NCBI GenBank assembly: GCA_045110675.1
Contig: JBGCGJ010000004.1
Coordinates: 1-64,000, forward strand
Reading direction: 5' to 3'
DNA: 64,000 nucleotides
Source of the DNA: JBALVT01 sp045110675
GTDB lineage: Bacteria > Pseudomonadota > Gammaproteobacteria > Pseudomonadales > Halieaceae
Made by a program: the position numbers and the translations under genes. Positions 28,748 through 37,833 of this stretch are shown here, piece by piece. Under the pieces are notes generated by a model. The model worked only from the letters and a program-made list of their open reading frames with translations. It was not told the origin of the DNA and ran no database searches. How positions within the stretch are numbered: the first letter of the stretch is position 1; the number at the start of each line of letters is the position of its first letter.

Positions 28748-30394
28748 ATGACGCGTTATGTTTTCGTCACAGGTGGTGTGGTTTCGTCTTTGGGCAAGGG
28801 TATTGCTGCTGCATCCCTCGCTGCGATTCTCGAGGCGCGAGGAATAAAAGTCACTCTTCTCAAGCTCGACCCCTATATCAATGTAGATCCGGGCACCATG
28901 AGCCCATTCCAGCACGGCGAGGTTTTTGTTACCGAAGACGGTGCAGAAACAGATCTGGATCTTGGACACTACGAACGCTTTACCCGAACCACCATGCGCC
29001 GCAGCAATAATTTTACTACCGGACGCGTCTATAATTCTGTTTTGCGCAAAGAGCGGCGCGGAGATTATTTAGGCGGGACTGTGCAGGTTATTCCGCATAT
29101 CACCGATGAAATAAAACGTCGCGTCATCCTGGGAGCTGGCGATGCCGATATCGCCGTCGTCGAGATTGGCGGCACCGTAGGTGATATCGAGGGCCTTCCC
29201 TTTCTAGAGGCTGCTCGTCAACTGCAAGCAGAGATGGGCCCCTCTCGCGTGCTGCTTATGCATCTCACTTTGGTCCCCTACATTGCAACCGCGGGCGAGA
29301 TTAAAACCAAGCCCACTCAGCACTCGGTTAAGGAATTGCGCTCTATTGGACTTCAGCCCGACATTCTTTTATGCCGCTGTGCTGTCGAAATCGAAGAGAG
29401 CGCCCGCCGCAAAATATCCTTGTTTACCAGCGTGCAAGAAAGAGCGGTTATCCCTTTACTGGATGCTGACTCTATCTATCGCATCCCCGGCATGCTGCAC
29501 AATTCGAAGCTGGATGATTTCGTCGTTGAACGCTTCGGCATTGATTGCCCGCCGGCGGATTTGTCGGAATGGGATGAAGTGCTGGAACGACAGTTCAATA
29601 AGAGTGAAGGTGAAGTGCGCATTGCCATGGTTGGTAAATATATGGATTTGCTGGATGCCTATAAGTCTCTTAATGAATCCTTGCAACACGCCGGCCTTCA
29701 AAACCGGGTGAAAGTGGTCGTTGACTATATAGAAGCTGAAGACATTGAACGCAATGGCACGGATGTGCTCGAAGGCGTCGACGCGATTCTGGTTCCCGGT
29801 GGTTTTGGTGATCGCGGGGTAGAGGGCAAGATTTCGACCGTTCAATACGCGCGCGAAAATAACATTCCGTTTTTGGGTATATGCCTCGGCATGCATGTGG
29901 CGTTGGTCGAATACGCGCGCAATGTCTGCGGTTTGGAAGGTGCTCATTCCACAGAAATGGATAAGATGACACCCCATCCGATTATCGCCCTCATTACAGA
30001 GTGGCTGGATGCGGATGGTTCAACTGAACAGCGCCATGAGGGCTCAGACTTGGGAGGCACTATGCGCCTGGGTGCCCAGTCCTGTCATCTCGCACCGGGT
30101 AGTAAGGTACGCGAGTTGTACGGCAAAGATACGATTACTGAGCGTCACCGTCATCGCTATGAGGTCAACAATAATTACGTCGATCAACTGCGTGAAGCAG
30201 GGGTTAACATTGCGGGATGGTCTGCGGATATCTCCCTGGTTGAAATGATTGAGTTGCCAGACCACCCCTGGTTTATCGCCTGCCAGTTTCACCCGGAATT
30301 TACCTCCCGGCCCAGGGGTGGCCACCCTCTGTTTACCGGTTATGTGGCTGCGGCCTTGGACGCCTCTCGTGAAAGAGCTTCAAAGAGCAGCTGA
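28748..30394 (+). CDS. pyrG: CTP synthase
   Basis: The protein has 548 residues. The synthetase domain begins TRYVFVTGGVVSSLGKGI, which includes the P-loop, and contains KLDPYINVDPGTMSPFQHGE. The C-terminal class I glutaminase has the nucleophile in GICLGMH and the His/Glu in QFHPEF. It makes CTP from UTP and glutamine. A 153-bp gap separates it from tilS and probably holds its promoter; no terminator with a T-run is seen there. Confidence 0.98.
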   Translation: MTRYVFVTGGVVSSLGKGIAAASLAAILEARGIKVTLLKLDPYINVDPGTMSPFQHGEVFVTEDGAETDLDLGHYERFTRTTMRRSNNFTTGRVYNSVLRKERRGDYLGGTVQVIPHITDEIKRRVILGAGDADIAVVEIGGTVGDIEGLPFLEAARQLQAEMGPSRVLLMHLTLVPYIATAGEIKTKPTQHSVKELRSIGLQPDILLCRCAVEIEESARRKISLFTSVQERAVIPLLDADSIYRIPGMLHNSKLDDFVVERFGIDCPPADLSEWDEVLERQFNKSEGEVRIAMVGKYMDLLDAYKSLNESLQHAGLQNRVKVVVDYIEAEDIERNGTDVLEGVDAILVPGGFGDRGVEGKISTVQYARENNIPFLGICLGMHVALVEYARNVCGLEGAHSTEMDKMTPHPIIALITEWLDADGSTEQRHEGSDLGGTMRLGAQSCHLAPGSKVRELYGKDTITERHRHRYEVNNNYVDQLREAGVNIAGWSADISLVEMIELPDHPWFIACQFHPEFTSRPRGGHPLFTGYVAAALDASRERASKSS

Positions 30395-30454
30395 CCTGCC
30401 AAAGGCCTCCGTTGTAGACGACGGTGGCTTTGTATCTATCAGCGAGAATCTGTT

Positions 30455-31306
30455 GTGACTGACAAGACCGTTTCACTGGGAGAGATCTCCTTCTCAAATT
30501 CATCTCCCTTCGTATTACTCGGAGGGGTCAATGTGCTCGAGAGTCGAGATTTCGCGCTCTCGGTGGCGGAACACTATGTTGAAGTGTGTGCACGCCTGAA
30601 TATCCCCTATGTTTTCAAGGCTTCTTTTGACAAGGCAAACCGTTCATCGATTAGCTCTTTCAGAGGCCCGGGTCTCGATGAAGGACTGGACATTCTGGCG
30701 GCGGTGAAAGAACGCTTCAACGTTGCAATTGTTAGCGATGTGCACAGCCCCGAACAGGCTGCGCCGGCGGCGGAAGTTTGCGACATCATTCAACTGCCGG
30801 CGTTTTTGGCCCGCCAGACTGATTTGGTTGCTGCCATGGCAGCCACTGGCGCTGTGATCAATGTCAAAAAGCCGCAGTTCTTGAGTCCCTCGCAGATGAA
30901 CAATGTTATCGAGAAGGTCTATGAGGGGGGCAACGACCGCGTATTGCTATGCGAACGCGGCAGTAATTTTGGCTATGATAATCTGGTGGTAGACATGCTG
31001 GGTTTTGGCGTGATGAAACAAACCACCTCCGGTTTGCCTCTCATTTTTGATGTCACCCATGCGCTGCAGTGTCGCGACCCCTTGGGTGCAGCATCCGGTG
31101 GGCGGCGACAGCAGCTGCCAGAACTGGGGCGTGCGGGTATGGCCGTGGGGTTGGCGGGATTGTTTTTGGAGGCCCATCCAGATCCTGACAATGCCAAGTG
31201 CGATGGCCCCAGTGCCTTACCGCTTGAGCAGCTTGAGCCTTTCCTTAGGCAAATGAAAGCGGTGGACGAGCTGGTTAAGAGCTTTCCGGAGCTGAAGATC
31301 GATTGA
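30455..31306 (+). CDS. kdsA: 3-deoxy-8-phosphooctulonate (KDO-8-P) synthase
   Basis: The protein has 283 residues with a GTG start at 30455. It is a DAHP-synthase-fold enzyme: GGVNVLESRDFALSVAEHY, FKASFDKANRSSI, SDVHSPEQA, QLPAFLARQTDL, NVKKPQFLSP and DVTHALQCRD match KdsA. It condenses arabinose-5-phosphate with PEP for the lipid A-core sugar KDO. It lies 60 bp downstream of pyrG and is probably cotranscribed with it. Confidence 0.97.
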   Translation: MTDKTVSLGEISFSNSSPFVLLGGVNVLESRDFALSVAEHYVEVCARLNIPYVFKASFDKANRSSISSFRGPGLDEGLDILAAVKERFNVAIVSDVHSPEQAAPAAEVCDIIQLPAFLARQTDLVAAMAATGAVINVKKPQFLSPSQMNNVIEKVYEGGNDRVLLCERGSNFGYDNLVVDMLGFGVMKQTTSGLPLIFDVTHALQCRDPLGAASGGRRQQLPELGRAGMAVGLAGLFLEAHPDPDNAKCDGPSALPLEQLEPFLRQMKAVDELVKSFPELKID

Positions 31307-31368
31307 TTTCTCTGATGGTAGACTTAGTGTTTGCCACTGTAACCTAACTGAAATACGGAGCTTGTTAG

Positions 31369-32655
31369 ATGAGTAAAATAGCCAATGTGCAGGCATTTGA
31401 GATTCTTGATTCCCGCGGTAACCCGACCATCCAGGCAGATGTCACCCTGGAATCTGGCGAAGTCGGATCGGCGTGCGCACCCTCCGGCGCTTCCACTGGC
31501 TCAAGAGAAGCACTCGAGTTGCGCGATGGAGACAAAAGCCGTTATCTCGGTAAGGGGGTTATAACCGCTGTCGCAAAAGCCAATGGTCCCATCCGTGATC
31601 TTATGCTGGGTAAGGACGCGACTGCCCAGCGCGCCTTGGATGAGGCGATGATTCAAGCCGATGGCACAGAAAACAAAGAGAGCTTCGGCGCTAACTCAAT
31701 CTTGGCTGTGTCCCTGGCGGCGGCGAAGGCAGCGGCCCAGGCGAAAAAAGTGCCTCTTTACCAGCACATTGCCGATATCAATGGCACCAGTGAGTTTTCC
31801 ATGCCCGTGCCGATGATGAATATCATTAACGGCGGCGAACACGCTGATAATAATGTCGATATCCAGGAATTTATGGTTCAACCGGTGTCGGCGCCGACGT
31901 TTGCTGAAGGCCTTCGCGCCGGTGCTGAAATCTTTCACAGCCTGAAGAAAGTATTGAGTGGTCGCGGATTGAGTACCGCGGTTGGCGATGAAGGTGGCTT
32001 CGCGCCTAATTTGCCCTCTAACGAAGCGGCTTTGGAAGTGATAGCAGAGGCTGTTGGGAATGCCGGCTACAAACTTGGGTCTGACATTACCCTGGCGCTG
32101 GATTGCGCTGCTTCTGAGTTTTATAAAGACGGTGTTTATGATTTGGCGGGTGAGGGCAAGCAGTTCAATAGCGAGGGTTTCGCCGACTATTTGGCAGAAC
32201 TGGCGGCCAAGCACCCCATCATTTCCATAGAGGACGGTCTTGACGAATCCGATTGGGACGGCTGGAAAATTTTGACCGACAAAATCGGCGACAAAATCCA
32301 GTTGGTTGGCGACGACTTGTTTGTGACCAACACCAAAATACTAAAACGCGGTATCGATACCGGCGTGGCAAATTCTATACTGATTAAGTTCAATCAGATC
32401 GGCAGTCTCACCGAAACACTCGATGCCATCGCCATGGCCAAAGCCGCTGGGTACACGGCTGTCATTTCCCACCGCTCGGGAGAGACGGAGGACACAACCA
32501 TCGCGGATCTTGCCGTTGCAACGGCGGCGGGCCAGATCAAGACCGGCTCTCTTTGCCGCTCCGATCGCGTCGCAAAATACAATCGCTTGCTGCGAATAGA
32601 GGCTGAGTTGACTGGCAAGGCCCCTTATCGCGGCATGGCTGAATTCAGCCGCTAG
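31369..32655 (+). CDS. eno: Enolase
   Basis: The protein has 428 residues. All enolase signatures are present: SRGNPTIQADV, GASTGSREALELRDGD, the MNIINGGEHADNNVDIQEFM block, SIEDGLDESDWDGW, and the C-terminal LIKFNQIGSLTETL with SHRSGETEDT. It interconverts 2-phosphoglycerate and PEP and is also part of the RNA degradosome in many proteobacteria. GGAG lies upstream of the ATG. It sits 8 bp before ftsB, a conserved pairing. Confidence 0.98.
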   Translation: MSKIANVQAFEILDSRGNPTIQADVTLESGEVGSACAPSGASTGSREALELRDGDKSRYLGKGVITAVAKANGPIRDLMLGKDATAQRALDEAMIQADGTENKESFGANSILAVSLAAAKAAAQAKKVPLYQHIADINGTSEFSMPVPMMNIINGGEHADNNVDIQEFMVQPVSAPTFAEGLRAGAEIFHSLKKVLSGRGLSTAVGDEGGFAPNLPSNEAALEVIAEAVGNAGYKLGSDITLALDCAASEFYKDGVYDLAGEGKQFNSEGFADYLAELAAKHPIISIEDGLDESDWDGWKILTDKIGDKIQLVGDDLFVTNTKILKRGIDTGVANSILIKFNQIGSLTETLDAIAMAKAAGYTAVISHRSGETEDTTIADLAVATAAGQIKTGSLCRSDRVAKYNRLLRIEAELTGKAPYRGMAEFSR

Positions 32656-32662
32656 GTCGATC

Positions 32663-32992
32663 TTGCGCTGGCTGCTTGTAGTCCTAATGCTCATACTGGG
32701 AGTTCTCCAGTACCGTCTATGGTTTGCTCCCGGTAGCCTGGCCGAACAACGCCGTCTGGAAAAGCAAATTGAAGACCACAGTGCCATTAATCGCGAGTTG
32801 CGTGAACGCAATGAGCGCTTAGAAAAGGAAGTGGTTGAGTTGCAAAATGGCTTGGATGGGGTGGAACAGCGTGCCCGTGAAGAACTCGGCTTGATTCGGG
32901 AAGGCGAAGTGTTTTATCAATTCGTTGATAAAGAAGACGCGGGTAATTTGAAACCCGGTACACGAGCCCCGCTAGAAGAAGGTGTGGAGTGA
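32663..32992 (+). CDS. ftsB: Cell division protein FtsB
   Basis: The protein has 109 residues and a TTG start at 32663. That start gives the standard FtsB beginning (RWLLVVLMLILGVLQYRLWF): a short cytoplasmic end, one membrane helix, then a periplasmic coiled coil (about residues 28-75, rich in Glu, Arg and Leu) and the conserved AREELGLIREGEVFYQF. It links FtsQ and FtsL in the divisome. Its stop overlaps the ispD start (GTGA). Confidence 0.94.
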   Translation: MRWLLVVLMLILGVLQYRLWFAPGSLAEQRRLEKQIEDHSAINRELRERNERLEKEVVELQNGLDGVEQRAREELGLIREGEVFYQFVDKEDAGNLKPGTRAPLEEGVE

Positions 32993-33720
32993 ATTCTACT
33001 GGCGAGCGTTTTTGGGGCGTTATACCTGCCGCTGGCGTTGGCAGCAGAATGACCGCACGGCGATCTGATCCACTGCCCAAACAATATCTTTCACTGAGGG
33101 GACGTAGGGTCATTGAGCATAGTCTCGAGGCTATGTTGGAGTGTGGCGCTTTGGAGAGCGTAATGGTTGCTCTGAATCCCGAAGATAAGAATGCACAGAA
33201 CATGCCGTGTTTCGATAATGTGAAAGTTCGGCAGACTTTAGGCGGCGCGACTCGCGCGGAGTCTGTGTTGGCTGCTCTGCTGGCACTTGCGGAATTTGCA
33301 GATGAGTCCGACTGGGTTGTTGTGCACGATGCAGCTAGACCCTGCGTTCCTGTAGAAGATATTCGCAAATTGATTGCCGCGGTGAAAGACACCGGTGTGG
33401 GTGGCGTGCTCGCCGAGGCGATTGTCGATACCGTAAAGCTCGCATACGAAGATGGCAAGGTAGTGAAAACCCTAAACCGCAATCATCTATGGCGGGCGCA
33501 AACGCCACAGGTATTTCGTCTCGGTCTGCTGACTAAAGCGCTGCAGGAGGCTATTGAAACTCGGCAGCCGATAACAGATGAGGCCTCGGCGATGGAGTCC
33601 GCGGGTCACTCAGTTCAAATAGTGGCCGGCTCTTCGCGCAACTTGAAAATCACCGTACCGGAAGATTTGGCTTTGGCGGAGTTCTATCTAAGCAGCGAGC
33701 AAGCTCACTGTGACAACTGA
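32989..33720 (+). CDS. ispD: 2-C-methyl-D-erythritol 4-phosphate cytidylyltransferase
   Basis: The protein has 243 residues with a GTG start overlapping the ftsB stop by 4 bp. The N-terminal nucleotide-binding loop is GVIPAAGVGSRMTARRSDPLPKQ-like (residues about 10-32), and VVVHDAARPCV and HLWRAQTPQVF are the diagnostic IspD motifs. It forms CDP-methylerythritol in the MEP isoprenoid pathway. It precedes ispF by 27 bp. Confidence 0.96.
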   Translation: MNSTGERFWGVIPAAGVGSRMTARRSDPLPKQYLSLRGRRVIEHSLEAMLECGALESVMVALNPEDKNAQNMPCFDNVKVRQTLGGATRAESVLAALLALAEFADESDWVVVHDAARPCVPVEDIRKLIAAVKDTGVGGVLAEAIVDTVKLAYEDGKVVKTLNRNHLWRAQTPQVFRLGLLTKALQEAIETRQPITDEASAMESAGHSVQIVAGSSRNLKITVPEDLALAEFYLSSEQAHCDN

Positions 33721-33747
33721 TGTTTACCGAGCGCGGGGGAGGGGATC

Positions 33748-34224
33748 TTGCGAATAGGCCACGGCTATGACGTCCATCGTTTCACCGAGGGTAACTCCAT
33801 TGTGTTGGGCGGTGTGAACATTCCCCACTCTCAGGGTTTGCTAGCTCACTCGGATGGTGATGTGTTAATCCATGCGATTTGCGACGCATTATTAGGTGCA
33901 ATCGCAGCCGGTGATATTGGCAAGCACTTTCCGGATACAGATCCTGATAATGCCAATATCGACAGTCGCGTGTTGTTACGTCGAGTATTCGATCTGGTTC
34001 AGAAAAAGGGTTGGAATCTGGCTAATCTGGATAGCACTATCGTCGCTCAAGCACCTCGGATGTCTGAGTACACGGGTTCCATGGCCGACAATTTGGCCGA
34101 GGATCTCCAGGTTGGCATTGAGCGTATCAACGTTAAGGCGACGACGACTGAACAATTGGGTTTTACAGGCCGTGGTGAGGGGATAGCTGCTCACGCGGTT
34201 GTGCTGTTGGAACCAAGAGTCTAG
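33748..34224 (+). CDS. ispF: 2-C-methyl-D-erythritol 2,4-cyclodiphosphate synthase
   Basis: The protein has 158 residues and a TTG start at 33748 with a strong GGGGGAGGGG upstream. It begins RIGHGYDVHRF, whose Asp and His are metal ligands, and contains LLAHSDGDVLIHAICDALLG, IGKHFPDTDP and ATTTEQLGFTGRGEGIAAHA. This is the step after IspD and IspE in the MEP pathway. Its last base overlaps the truD start. Confidence 0.97.
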   Translation: MRIGHGYDVHRFTEGNSIVLGGVNIPHSQGLLAHSDGDVLIHAICDALLGAIAAGDIGKHFPDTDPDNANIDSRVLLRRVFDLVQKKGWNLANLDSTIVAQAPRMSEYTGSMADNLAEDLQVGIERINVKATTTEQLGFTGRGEGIAAHAVVLLEPRV

Positions 34225-35279
34225 TGCAAGTTTCATGGCCACGAGCCTCTGGTGAGCCAGGCGTTACGGCGTGCATAAGATCATCGCCAGAAGATTTTGT
34301 TGTGCGGGAACAGTTGGGCTTTGAACTTTCCGGTGAGGGCGAACATGTTTTTTTGCATTTGGAGAAAACGCAACTTAACACGCTCGAGTTACAAGAAAAG
34401 CTGTCCAGGCTGAGCGGTGTCGCGGTTCGAGATATTGGTTTTTGCGGCATGAAGGATCGCAATGCGGTAACGCGGCAGTGGTTTAGTGTTGGTATGGCGG
34501 GGAAGCCCGAACCGGATTGGGCTGAGCTGGAACAGGCGGAAAATATAACTGTGTTGCAGGTCGGTCGACACTTACGCAAATTGAAGCGCGGCGTGCACCA
34601 GGCCAATTTATTTGAACTTCGTCTACGCGATTTGAACGGCAATCTGGACGACCTCGAATCGCGGTTACAGCGTGTGGCGAAGGCTGGAGTCCCCAACTAT
34701 TTTGGTGAGCAGCGCTTTGGGCGAGGCGGGCAGACCTTAGAGCAGGCGCGGCGCTGGGTTGATGCGAAATCGCGAAAACTAACCCGTACCAAAACAAGCT
34801 TGTACTTATCGGCCCTGCGTTCTTACTTGTTTAATCAACTGTTGGCAGCGCGGGTCAGAGATGAAAATTGGAACTTGGTTGCCGATGGGGATGTGTGCAT
34901 GTTGCAGGGAACGCGCAGCCGCTTTAGCTGCTCCACTTGCGATGAGGATATTCGTCAGAGAAACTTCAGCGGTGACCTGCATCCGGCCCTTCCTTTATGG
35001 GGGAGTGGAAAGATGGAAGCCAGTGCAGAGCTGCAGGAAAAACAGTTGGCAGAGCTGGCGAGCGATCTCGAGATCGCCAAGTTTCTCGAACACAAAGGTC
35101 TGGAGCTTTCCTACCGTTCCGCGAGACTAATGGCGGATGACTTTTGTTGGCAGTTTTGTGATGATGGTAGCTTGCTGCTTTCGTTCGGTCTGGCTCCCGG
35201 TGGTTATGCAACTGCTGTATTGGCTGAATTAGTGCAGTTTAACAATCGTGACTTAGGGAGTCGGAATCGCAGTGAATAG
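34224..35279 (+). CDS. truD: tRNA pseudouridine(13) synthase
   Basis: The protein has 351 residues with a GTG start at 34224. The TruD catalytic region is present (GFCGMKDRNAVTRQWFSV, with the catalytic Asp in KDRNA), as are LRKLKRGVHQANLFELRLRD and VPNYFGEQRFG. It modifies U13 of tRNA-Glu. It overlaps pcm by 8 bp. In most gammaproteobacteria surE lies between truD and pcm, but here there is no room for it. Confidence 0.96.
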   Translation: MQVSWPRASGEPGVTACIRSSPEDFVVREQLGFELSGEGEHVFLHLEKTQLNTLELQEKLSRLSGVAVRDIGFCGMKDRNAVTRQWFSVGMAGKPEPDWAELEQAENITVLQVGRHLRKLKRGVHQANLFELRLRDLNGNLDDLESRLQRVAKAGVPNYFGEQRFGRGGQTLEQARRWVDAKSRKLTRTKTSLYLSALRSYLFNQLLAARVRDENWNLVADGDVCMLQGTRSRFSCSTCDEDIRQRNFSGDLHPALPLWGSGKMEASAELQEKQLAELASDLEIAKFLEHKGLELSYRSARLMADDFCWQFCDDGSLLLSFGLAPGGYATAVLAELVQFNNRDLGSRNRSE

Positions 35280-35934
35280 TTTGGACCTAAACGGTATTGG
35301 TATGACGTCGCAGAGAACGCGTGAACGTCTTATCCAGCGTTTAGTGGAACAAGGCATTGCCAATGTGGCTGTGTTGGAAGTTATCCGTACTACGCCAAGG
35401 CATATGTTTCTGGATGAAGCGATGGCGCATCGGGCCTATGAAGATACCGCTTTACCCATTGGTTATCAGCAGACACTCTCTCAGCCTTATATTGTGGCGA
35501 GAATGACCGAGTTGTTACTGGCCGGAGGAGAGTTGCAGAAAGTTCTCGAGATAGGGACCGGGTCGGGCTACCAGACAACGGTGCTGGCCCAGTTGGTCGA
35601 ACGGGTTTATAGCGTCGAGCGAATCAAGCCACTGCAGACGAAAGCGCGGCAACGTTTGCGTCGGCTGAAGTTGAACAACGTGCATACCAAGCATGCCGAT
35701 GGCGCTATGGGTTGGGCGGAGAAGGGACCTTTCGATGGCATCATCACCACCGCGGCTCCTGAACAAATCCCGGAAAGTTTGCTGCAGCAGTTGGCACCAG
35801 GTGGTCGCCTCGTCATTCCCGTAGGGGGTGAAACACAACACCTTCAGGTCGTCACGCGAACCAATGAAGGTTTCCAGACCGATATTGTCGAGGCTGTTCG
35901 CTTTGTGCCTCTTCGCCCCGGTTTAATGCGATAG
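35272..35934 (+). CDS. pcm: Protein-L-isoaspartate O-methyltransferase
   Basis: The protein has 220 residues with a GTG start inside the end of truD. SAM-dependent methyltransferase motifs are present (VLEIGTGSGYQTTVLAQL and RLVIPVG), along with the PCMT-specific TTPRHMFLDEAMAHRAYEDT and LPIGYQQTLSQPYIVARMTE. It initiates repair of isoaspartyl residues in aged proteins. Its usual partner surE is missing from the locus. Confidence 0.96.
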   Translation: MNSLDLNGIGMTSQRTRERLIQRLVEQGIANVAVLEVIRTTPRHMFLDEAMAHRAYEDTALPIGYQQTLSQPYIVARMTELLLAGGELQKVLEIGTGSGYQTTVLAQLVERVYSVERIKPLQTKARQRLRRLKLNNVHTKHADGAMGWAEKGPFDGIITTAAPEQIPESLLQQLAPGGRLVIPVGGETQHLQVVTRTNEGFQTDIVEAVRFVPLRPGLMR

Positions 35935-35945
35935 GAATCGAAACC

Positions 35946-36872
35946 ATGTCCTCCTTTGGAATTTTTCTTCGCGGGCTTATGATGGGCGCCGCTGATATCG
36001 TGCCTGGCGTTTCTGGCGGTACTGTGGCGTTTATCACCGGTATCTACTCTCGATTGCTGGGCAGTATTCGTGCTTTCGATCTCAATTGTGTTCGTTTGCT
36101 GCTTCAGTTTGAGATTAAGAAAGCCTGGCAGCACGTCGACGGGACGTTTCTGTTGGCATTGGTTTTGGGCATTGCCACCAGTATCTTAACGTTGGCGCGC
36201 TTGGTTTCCTGGTTGCTGGAACATCACCCGGTGCCCTTGTGGTCGCTTTTTTTCGGTCTTATTCTCGCCTCTGCTTTGGTGTTGTTGCGACAGGTAAAAA
36301 ACTGGTCCGCAGTGAGATTCCTTAACCTGGCCGCCGGTATCGCGATTGCGCTCTTTATCGCCTTGTCTCCTCTGGCCTCGTTTGATGCGTCACTCAGCAT
36401 GGTTTTTCTGTCCGGATTTTTGGCAATTTGTGCAATGATCTTACCGGGTATTTCTGGAAGTTTTATTCTGGTGCTGCTGGGCATGTATGGAACTGTCTTG
36501 GCAGCTCTTAAATCATTTGACGTGCTGTTTATTTTGGTTTTTGCCTGTGGGGCCGCCGCAGGACTGATGTGTTTTTCCAGGATTCTTCACTGGTTTCTGA
36601 GTCGATTTCATGAATCTACTATGGCGTTATTGACGGGTTTTTTGTTTGGTTCTCTAACTGTGGTATGGCCATGGAAACATGTTCTGGATTGGGTTGAAGG
36701 AAGCCACGGGCAGTTGAAGCCAGCGCAGCAGGTCCCGGTCTCTCCCTCCGAGTTTCTCGTATTAACAGGTCAGGATGCGCAATTAGCCCTCTGTATTGCG
36801 CTTATCAGTGTGGGTTTTGCGACCGTCTGGATTATTGATTCGAAGTGGGGTGCCGATCATTCTCATGGTTGA
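35946..36872 (+). CDS. DUF368 family polytopic membrane protein
   Basis: The protein has 308 residues and about eight membrane segments. It starts with the DUF368 hallmark (GLMMGAADIVPGVSGGTVAFITGIY, residues about 9-33), and a second inverted-topology copy of the motif, LPGISGSFILVLLGMYG, lies near residue 165. Members of this broad family have been tied to undecaprenyl-phosphate recycling (PopT/DUF368); applying that function here is by family membership only. It starts 11 bp after pcm and 14 bp before nlpD, an unusual insertion into the pcm-nlpD-rpoS block. Confidence 0.88.
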   Translation: MSSFGIFLRGLMMGAADIVPGVSGGTVAFITGIYSRLLGSIRAFDLNCVRLLLQFEIKKAWQHVDGTFLLALVLGIATSILTLARLVSWLLEHHPVPLWSLFFGLILASALVLLRQVKNWSAVRFLNLAAGIAIALFIALSPLASFDASLSMVFLSGFLAICAMILPGISGSFILVLLGMYGTVLAALKSFDVLFILVFACGAAAGLMCFSRILHWFLSRFHESTMALLTGFLFGSLTVVWPWKHVLDWVEGSHGQLKPAQQVPVSPSEFLVLTGQDAQLALCIALISVGFATVWIIDSKWGADHSHG

Positions 36873-36886
36873 AATCATGAACTACC

Positions 36887-37666
36887 TTGTTGCAGCGCGC
36901 TAGTGGGAAAGTTTTGCGAAGATGGGTACTCTACAGTTTAATGATTATTTTCCTCGTTTCTTGCGGGGGGAATAAACTACGTGCACCCGTAGAAGATCGC
37001 AGGATCAAGCCGCTGCCCGTTCCTGCCAGCTACAGTGTGCAGCGCGGCGACACTCTTTTTTCGATCGCCTGGCGTTACGGGCTCGATCACAGAGCGCTGG
37101 CGGCTAAAAACCGCATTGTCCCACCCTATACCATTTTTCCCGGGCAGCGAATTTATTTGGCTGCAAACGCTCCTAGGCCTGTCCAAAAGAAGCCGGTTCC
37201 GCCACCGCGAAAGCCGCCGGCAAAAGTGGTTGCAAAACCTCCTCTCAAAGCAGCTCCGAAAACACCGTCGCCTGTTGCTAAACCTGTTCAGATTAAAGCC
37301 ATTGCGAAATGGCGCTGGCCAACCACTGGAACGGTTTCCAGGGGGTATTCATCGTCGGTGCACAAGGGTATTGATATAGACGGGAAACGAGGAGATCCCA
37401 TTTATGCGGTCGCTGCGGGAAGAGTTGTTTACGCGGGCAATGGCATTGTGGGTTATGGCGAGCTACTTATCGTTAAGCACAGCGATGTCTACCTCAGCGC
37501 TTATGGCCACAATAGTCGTCTGTTGGTGACCGAGGGGGCTAAAGTATCTGCTGGACAAAAAATTGCCGAGAAGGGCAGTTCGGGTACTGACACCGTTAAA
37601 CTGCATTTTGAAATTCGAAAAGAAGGCAAGCCTATCGACCCGAAGCGGGTGTTGCCGGCTCGGTAG
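36887..37666 (+). CDS. nlpD: NlpD-type LysM/M23 lipoprotein, amidase activator
   Basis: The protein has up to 259 residues. Only non-ATG starts precede the lipoprotein signal (LVSC); TTG 36887 gives the full length, and TTG 36914 behind GGGAAA is an alternative. A LysM domain (about residues 48-93, YSVQRGDTLFSIAWRYGLD) is joined by a Pro/Lys-rich linker to a C-terminal M23/LytM domain. The zinc site is degenerate: HKGID is kept, but the HxH motif reads KLH. This matches NlpD proteins that activate the amidase AmiC and do not cut peptidoglycan themselves. It lies directly upstream of rpoS, as is conserved. Confidence 0.92.
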   Translation: MLQRASGKVLRRWVLYSLMIIFLVSCGGNKLRAPVEDRRIKPLPVPASYSVQRGDTLFSIAWRYGLDHRALAAKNRIVPPYTIFPGQRIYLAANAPRPVQKKPVPPPRKPPAKVVAKPPLKAAPKTPSPVAKPVQIKAIAKWRWPTTGTVSRGYSSSVHKGIDIDGKRGDPIYAVAAGRVVYAGNGIVGYGELLIVKHSDVYLSAYGHNSRLLVTEGAKVSAGQKIAEKGSSGTDTVKLHFEIRKEGKPIDPKRVLPAR

Positions 37667-37833
37667 CTCACCCATTCGAACTACCTCAAAACGCCTATTG
37701 GCGGGCCCTACAGGAATTGCCTCACCGAGAAATAATAGGCCGACGCCTTGTTTTTGTAGTTGAGTCTGCGGTAACCTATTCGGCCGGCAAGAAAATACAC
37801 TCAGTATTTCAGTACAAAAAAATGAGGTATGCC

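Noticed and set aside
30249..30458. Small rightward frame across the pyrG-kdsA junction
   Set aside because: It mostly overlaps the pyrG 3' end in a different frame and has no family pattern.
36887..37666. NlpD as an active peptidoglycan endopeptidase
   Set aside because: The HxH zinc motif reads KLH, so the LytM site is degenerate and an activator role fits better.
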